In this document: positions 60,053 to 64,000 of the stretch, in pieces
How the letters are laid out: each line of letters opens with the position of its first letter
Numbering within the stretch: position 1 is the stretch's first letter
Source of the DNA: Burkholderia sp. L27(2015)
GTDB lineage: Bacteria; Pseudomonadota; Gammaproteobacteria; Burkholderiales; Burkholderiaceae
NCBI RefSeq assembly: GCF_009765705.1
Contig: NZ_LMUX01000016.1
Coordinates: 804,837-868,836 of the forward strand
Reading direction: 5' to 3'
DNA length: 64,000 nucleotides
Notes under the pieces: model-generated
Told to the model about the DNA's origin: nothing
The model's database searches: none
What the model saw: only the letters and a program-made list of their open reading frames with translations
Translations under genes and position numbers: made by a program

Positions 60053-60923
60053 TTCGGTCGACGACGCCGCATCGTCCACGCCGTCCAAATCTTCCACATC
60101 GCTGCGCGCCGACGCTCGCGCTCTGAGCGAGAAGCCCAAGCGCGACCTGATGCTGTTGTGGCGCGTCCTGCTGTTGATCTCGATGCTAGGTCTCTGGCAA
60201 GCACTCGTGAGCCTTGGCGTGCTGCCGGTATTTTTCTTCGGCGACCCTTGGCCGGTATTCGTGCAGGTCTGGCGCTGGTTTCAGACCGGCGAGATTTTCC
60301 CGCACCTTTGGGCCACGCTGATCGAGACGTTGCTGTCGTTCCTTGTGGGCACCGCGTTTGCGGTGGTGATCGGATTGCTGCTTTCGCTCAACGATTTCCT
60401 GGCACGCTTGCTCGATCCGTTTATCAAGGCCGCCAACGCCATGCCGCGTGTGATCTTTGCACCGATCTTCGCGCTCTGGTTCGGACTGGGCATCTGGTCG
60501 AAAGTGGCGCTGGGCACCACGTTGGTTTTCTTCATCGTCTTTTTCAATGTGTTCCAGGGCGTACGCGAGGTGAGTCCGGTGGTGCTGGCCAATGTGCGCA
60601 TGCTCGGCGCGAGCCGCAAACAATTGCTGCGCCATGTGTACCTGCCTTCGGCCGCCAGTTGGGTGTTTTCGAGTCTGCATAACGCGGTGGGGATGGCGTT
60701 TGTCGGCGCGGTAGTCGGCGAATACCTGGGCTCGGCACGCGGCATCGGCTATTTGATCCTGGCGGCCGAAGGCACCTTCGACATGAACGCGGTGATTGCC
60801 GGCATCGTGGTGCTGACGGTGTTTGCTCTGGCGATGGACACGCTGGTCACGCGAGTCGAGCGTCGTTTGTTGATCTGGCAGCCCAGCGCAGGGAAATCCG
60901 AAAAACTCCGGATAGGCACATAA
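60033..60923 (+). CDS. ABC transporter permease, SsuC/TauC type (second system)
   Basis: A 296-residue permease with a Ser/Ala-rich cytoplasmic N-terminus, six helices and the EAA loop GVREVSPVVLANVRMLGASR. AAAGG lies just before the ATG. It pairs with the ATPase at 59153 and the binding protein at 63033. The stop codon lies in a 10-bp imperfect repeat (60910-60939) that also provides the Shine-Dalgarno site of the next gene. Confidence 0.92.
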   Translation: MNRANADSVDDAASSTPSKSSTSLRADARALSEKPKRDLMLLWRVLLLISMLGLWQALVSLGVLPVFFFGDPWPVFVQVWRWFQTGEIFPHLWATLIETLLSFLVGTAFAVVIGLLLSLNDFLARLLDPFIKAANAMPRVIFAPIFALWFGLGIWSKVALGTTLVFFIVFFNVFQGVREVSPVVLANVRMLGASRKQLLRHVYLPSAASWVFSSLHNAVGMAFVGAVVGEYLGSARGIGYLILAAEGTFDMNAVIAGIVVLTVFALAMDTLVTRVERRLLIWQPSAGKSEKLRIGT

Positions 60924-60944
60924 GGGCACTTAGGGGAACGCGAC

Positions 60945-62357
60945 ATGCTTGCATCATCCGGTCGAACCTTGTTCGAAAAAATCTGGCGCCGGCACGAAGT
61001 GGTGTGCGACGACACGGGCCAGAGCCTGCTGTATATCGATCGCAATTTGATCCACGAGGGTTCGCGCAACCCATTCCAGGTGCTCGCCACTAAGGGCCTG
61101 CCGGTACGTCGCATCGATCGTACCTTTGCCACGCCGGACCACTACGTTCCGACCTCCGGGCGCACACTCGACGAGGTCGATGGCCCCGAGCGGCTCGACA
61201 TGGTGACTTCACTTGCACGCAATACGCAGCGCGAGGGCATCACGATGTTCGGCATGGACGACCCGCGCCACGGCATCACACATGTGATCGGACCGGAGCA
61301 GGGCTTGAGCTTGCCGGGCATGACCATCGTGTGCGGCGACAGCCATACCTCGACGCACGGTGCGCTTGGCGCGCTGGCATTTGGCGTCGGCGCCTCGGAC
61401 GTCGCACACGTGCTGGCCACGCAGACGATCTGGCAGCGCATGCCACGCACCATGCGTGTACGCATCGATGGCGTGTTGGGGCATGGCGTGACAGCCAAGG
61501 ATGTCGCGCTTGCGCTGATTGCGCAAATCGGAGCCGCAGGCGCCACCGGGCACGTGATCGAATACACGGGATCGACGATACACGCTATGTCGATGGAAGG
61601 GCGCCTGACACTATGCAACCTGTCGATCGAGGCCGGCGCGCGTGCAGGCATCATCGCACCCGATGAGACTACCTTCGCCTACGTTCATGGGCGGCCTTTC
61701 ACGCCGAAGGGCGAGCGGTGGAGCACGCTACTCGAACAGTGGCGCGAGCTGTTCAGCGATGCCGACGCGCGCTTTGATGCGGAAGTGGCGCTGGATGCAC
61801 AGGCGATCGTGCCCATGGTCACCTGGGGCAACAGCGTCGAGGACGCGCTACCGATCACGGCCCGTGTGCCTGACCCGGCCCGCGGCGCGAACGCCGAGCG
61901 GCGCGCGGTGATCGAACGCACGCTCGCCTACATGGGCCTGGTCGCCGACGAGCCGCTCGACGGCGTGGCGATCGATTATGTCTTCATCGGCTCCTGCACC
62001 AATGGCCGGATCGAAGACCTGCGCTCGGCGGCAGCGGTCGTCAGGGGGCGCCATATCGCGCCCAACGTACGCGCGCTGGTGGTGCCGGGTTCCGGCCTGG
62101 TCAAATCGGCGGCACAAGCCGAGGGGCTGCATCGTGTGTTCCTGGATGCGGGGTTCGAGTGGCGCGAACCGGGTTGCTCAATGTGCCTGGCGACCAATGG
62201 CGATACGGTGCCCCCCGGCGCGCGCTGTGCATCGACTTCGAACCGGAATTTCGTCGGTCGCCAAGGACCGGAATCGCGTACCCATCTGATGAGTCCGGCG
62301 ATGGCGGCGGCCGCGGCCATCGCTGGACGCTTGACCGACGTGCGTAACTATCTCTAG
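60945..62357 (+). CDS. LeuC-like dehydratase large subunit
   Basis: A 470-residue aconitase-family subunit holding a [4Fe-4S] cluster with Cys in FIGSCTNGRIEDLR and the pair in GCSMCLATNGD. CGDSHTSTHGA and RCASTSNRNFVGRQG are conserved. LeuC usually has GMNPD where this has ATNGD. It should pair with the adjacent LeuD-like subunit to isomerise a 2-hydroxyacid by dehydration and rehydration. AGGGG lies about 9 nt before the ATG. Confidence 0.88.
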   Translation: MLASSGRTLFEKIWRRHEVVCDDTGQSLLYIDRNLIHEGSRNPFQVLATKGLPVRRIDRTFATPDHYVPTSGRTLDEVDGPERLDMVTSLARNTQREGITMFGMDDPRHGITHVIGPEQGLSLPGMTIVCGDSHTSTHGALGALAFGVGASDVAHVLATQTIWQRMPRTMRVRIDGVLGHGVTAKDVALALIAQIGAAGATGHVIEYTGSTIHAMSMEGRLTLCNLSIEAGARAGIIAPDETTFAYVHGRPFTPKGERWSTLLEQWRELFSDADARFDAEVALDAQAIVPMVTWGNSVEDALPITARVPDPARGANAERRAVIERTLAYMGLVADEPLDGVAIDYVFIGSCTNGRIEDLRSAAAVVRGRHIAPNVRALVVPGSGLVKSAAQAEGLHRVFLDAGFEWREPGCSMCLATNGDTVPPGARCASTSNRNFVGRQGPESRTHLMSPAMAAAAAIAGRLTDVRNYL

Positions 62358-62367
62358 GGATCCGCTC

Positions 62368-62973
62368 ATGCAACCGTTCTTGCGTCTGGAGGCTGTCGCG
62401 CTTCCGCTGCCCGCATCCGATGTCAACACCGACCAGATTATCCCGGCACGGTTTCTGCGCAAGCAACGCGCGGGCGGTTTTGGCCAGTATCTGTTCCATG
62501 ACGTACGATTCGATGACCACGAACGCGAGCGCCCGGAATTTGTACTGAATCAGACGCCATACCGGGGCGCAAAAATCCTCGTAGCGGGTCCCAACTTCGG
62601 CTGCGGTTCATCGCGCGAGATGGCCGTGTGGGCGCTGGCCGATTACGGCGTGCGTGCATTGATCGCTTCGAGATTCGCCGATATTTTCTATAACAACTGT
62701 TTCAGGAACGGCGTGTTACCGGTGGTCTTGCCCGAGGAGGCCGTGCATGCGCTGCTCGAATTGCTGAGGCAAACCCCGGGCAGCATGGTGCAGGTCGATC
62801 TCGAAAGCCAACAGGTCACGGCCGGTCCTCATCATTGCCGACATCGATACCGTTTCGAAATCGACGCCTTCAACAAGAAGTGTCTGTTGCAAGGCATCGA
62901 TGAAATTGGCTATACCTTGGGCTTCGCCGACCAGATTGCCGCATACGAACGACGCGAAGTTGCAGCACCTTAA
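62368..62973 (+). CDS. LeuD-like dehydratase small subunit
   Basis: A 201-residue aconitase swivel-domain subunit. DVNTDQIIPARFL, PNFGCGSSREMAVWAL and FADIFYNNCFRNGVLPV are the usual LeuD motifs. It lies 10 nt after the LeuC-like gene and forms a heterodimer with it. Confidence 0.9.
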   Translation: MQPFLRLEAVALPLPASDVNTDQIIPARFLRKQRAGGFGQYLFHDVRFDDHERERPEFVLNQTPYRGAKILVAGPNFGCGSSREMAVWALADYGVRALIASRFADIFYNNCFRNGVLPVVLPEEAVHALLELLRQTPGSMVQVDLESQQVTAGPHHCRHRYRFEIDAFNKKCLLQGIDEIGYTLGFADQIAAYERREVAAP

Positions 62974-63032
62974 AAAGACATCGGCGGGGCGCTGCGCGCA
63001 CTCGTCGAAACCGATTCATACGGAGACATAAA

Positions 63033-64000
63033 ATGAAAAAATGGTTGCTGGGATGCTGCATGGGTCTGCTGTCGATTGTCGCCGCGTACGCGCAAGGCGG
63101 ACTGGAAAAGACGCATCTGGCGATCGCGAGCACGGGCTCGGTAATTTCCTACTACCCGTTCGAGATCGCTTTGGCGAAAGGGTATTTCAAGGATGAAGGG
63201 CTCGACGTGGAGCGCAGTATGTACCCAGGTGGTCCCCAGACCATGCAAGCGCTGCTGGGCGGTAGCGCCGACATCGTAGTGAGCGCCTACTCGAACACCT
63301 TGACGATGGCAGCCAAACACCAGCATCTGCAAGCCTTTGTGCTGATGATCAAATATCCCGCCTTTGTGCTCGGTATCAGCCGTGCAGGGCAGGCGAAATA
63401 CAAATCGCTGCAAAGCTTGGCGGGCATGAATATCGGCGTGACCTCGCCTGGATCGAGCACCAACATGATTCTTAATTCAATCGCGCAACGCAACGGCGTC
63501 GATGTCAAATCGTATTCGGTGATCGGCGTGGGCGCACAAGCCGGCGCGGCGGCGGCCGTGGAGGATGGGCGCTTGGATGCGCTGGTCGGCATCGACCCGG
63601 TGATCACCATGCTGACCAATAGCAATCAGCTCAAGGTCGTGGCCGACCTGCGCACGGGCCCGGGCACGATGGCCGCGATCGGCAGTGCGACCTACCCGGA
63701 AGGGTCCGTGATGTCGACCACCGAGTTCATCAAGAAGAATCCTCATACCGTGCAGGCGGTCGTCAACGCGATGCTGCGCGCTGAGAAATTCCTGCAAACG
63801 GCCAGCGCGGCGCAGATCGCGGACGCGTTGCCGAAGTCTTACCAGGTCGGCGATCGTGCGCTCTACCTGCAGGCGATCGAGCATACCCGGACGGTGTATT
63901 CGGAAGACGGGCGCTATGACTTGAAAGGCGCTCAGGCAGTACTCAAGGTGTTGGCAGGCTCGGATCCGTCGATCGCCGCCGTGCAAAACCAGATCGATGT
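63033..64000 (+). CDS. ABC transporter substrate-binding protein, NMT1/SsuA type (partial)
   Basis: A binding protein of at least 322 residues running off the window end. Signal peptide to about residue 20 (AYA), then IALAKGYFKDEGLDVERSMY and GMNIGVTSPGSSTNMILNSI. The frame has no stop to the window edge. GGAG lies 8 nt before the ATG. It is a distant paralogue of the protein at 46922 and most likely supplies the permease at 60033. Confidence 0.88.
   Translation, partial: MKKWLLGCCMGLLSIVAAYAQGGLEKTHLAIASTGSVISYYPFEIALAKGYFKDEGLDVERSMYPGGPQTMQALLGGSADIVVSAYSNTLTMAAKHQHLQAFVLMIKYPAFVLGISRAGQAKYKSLQSLAGMNIGVTSPGSSTNMILNSIAQRNGVDVKSYSVIGVGAQAGAAAAVEDGRLDALVGIDPVITMLTNSNQLKVVADLRTGPGTMAAIGSATYPEGSVMSTTEFIKKNPHTVQAVVNAMLRAEKFLQTASAAQIADALPKSYQVGDRALYLQAIEHTRTVYSEDGRYDLKGAQAVLKVLAGSDPSIAAVQNQID

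Noticed and set aside
60945-62973. Reading the leuC/leuD-like genes as the housekeeping leucine operon
   Set aside because: Gene order, the interleaved importer, LysR control and residue changes in conserved motifs do not fit the usual Burkholderia leuC-leuD-leuB operon, though this can only be settled with the whole genome.
1-64000. CRISPR arrays, tRNA or rRNA genes, insertion sequences, phage genes
   Set aside because: No repeat-spacer pattern, no cloverleaf or rRNA sequence, and no transposase or integrase frame was found on reading the window.

Overview
The window looks like chromosomal DNA of a GC-rich betaproteobacterium, most likely Burkholderiaceae. The grounds are protein resemblance, high-GC codon use, HpnH, a DUF2970 protein, FNR/Anr-type regulation and an MprF-AcvB pair; the genus cannot be fixed from sequence alone. 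No rRNA, tRNA, CRISPR array or intact insertion sequence was seen. All functional names come from reading motifs and family resemblance, not from database searches.

Region 1 (1-5.7 kb): a small repair and housekeeping cluster. Ogt lies between two paralogous 2-oxoglutarate/Fe(II) oxygenase-like genes, one of which has lost its iron-binding Asp. RidA, DUF488 and a uracil-DNA glycosylase-like gene follow, then a BrnT/BrnA toxin-antitoxin pair and three small unrecognised genes.

Region 2 (5.7-29 kb): an oxygen-responsive island. It holds a MocR-type regulator, cytochrome bd oxidase (cydA, cydB and an N-terminally extended cydX-like gene), an alcohol dehydrogenase, hopanoid hpnH with an extra C-terminal domain, the cydDC exporter, a PAS histidine kinase with a FixL-like His, a HemN homologue without radical-SAM cysteines, a receiver-only response regulator, an FNR-type regulator, an ompW-like porin and an oxalate operon (CoA-transferase, oxlT, frc, oxc). 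Six FNR-type boxes (TTGAT-N4-ATCAA, 0-1 mismatch) stand upstream of cydAB, cydDC, the hemN-like gene, ompW and, twice, the oxalate operon. In five of the six a -10-like hexamer sits about where a class II FNR promoter would need it.

Region 3 (29-46.7 kb): a TetR-controlled EmrAB-OprM-type efflux operon, small envelope proteins, a more A+T-rich type VI lipase/immunity pair (Tle4/Tli4-like), a MarR remnant next to an MFS transporter, and mprF-acvB (lysyl-phosphatidylglycerol synthesis and turnover) behind a TctDE-like two-component system.

Region 4 (46.7-64 kb): an NMT1/SsuA-type ABC importer, a phosphoesterase, a CusRS-like two-component system, a secreted protein, an isochorismatase-like hydrolase and a MscS channel with a cyclic-nucleotide-binding-like domain. 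The window ends in a LysR-controlled cluster in which leuB-, leuC- and leuD-like genes are interleaved with a second ABC importer; its binding protein runs off the end.

A recurring oddity is short imperfect tandem repeats (9-13 bp) at gene junctions. In three genes the period is 12 bp, keeps the reading frame and places a new ATG, GTG or TTG in successive units at the 5' end, so that each gene has a ladder of possible start codons.
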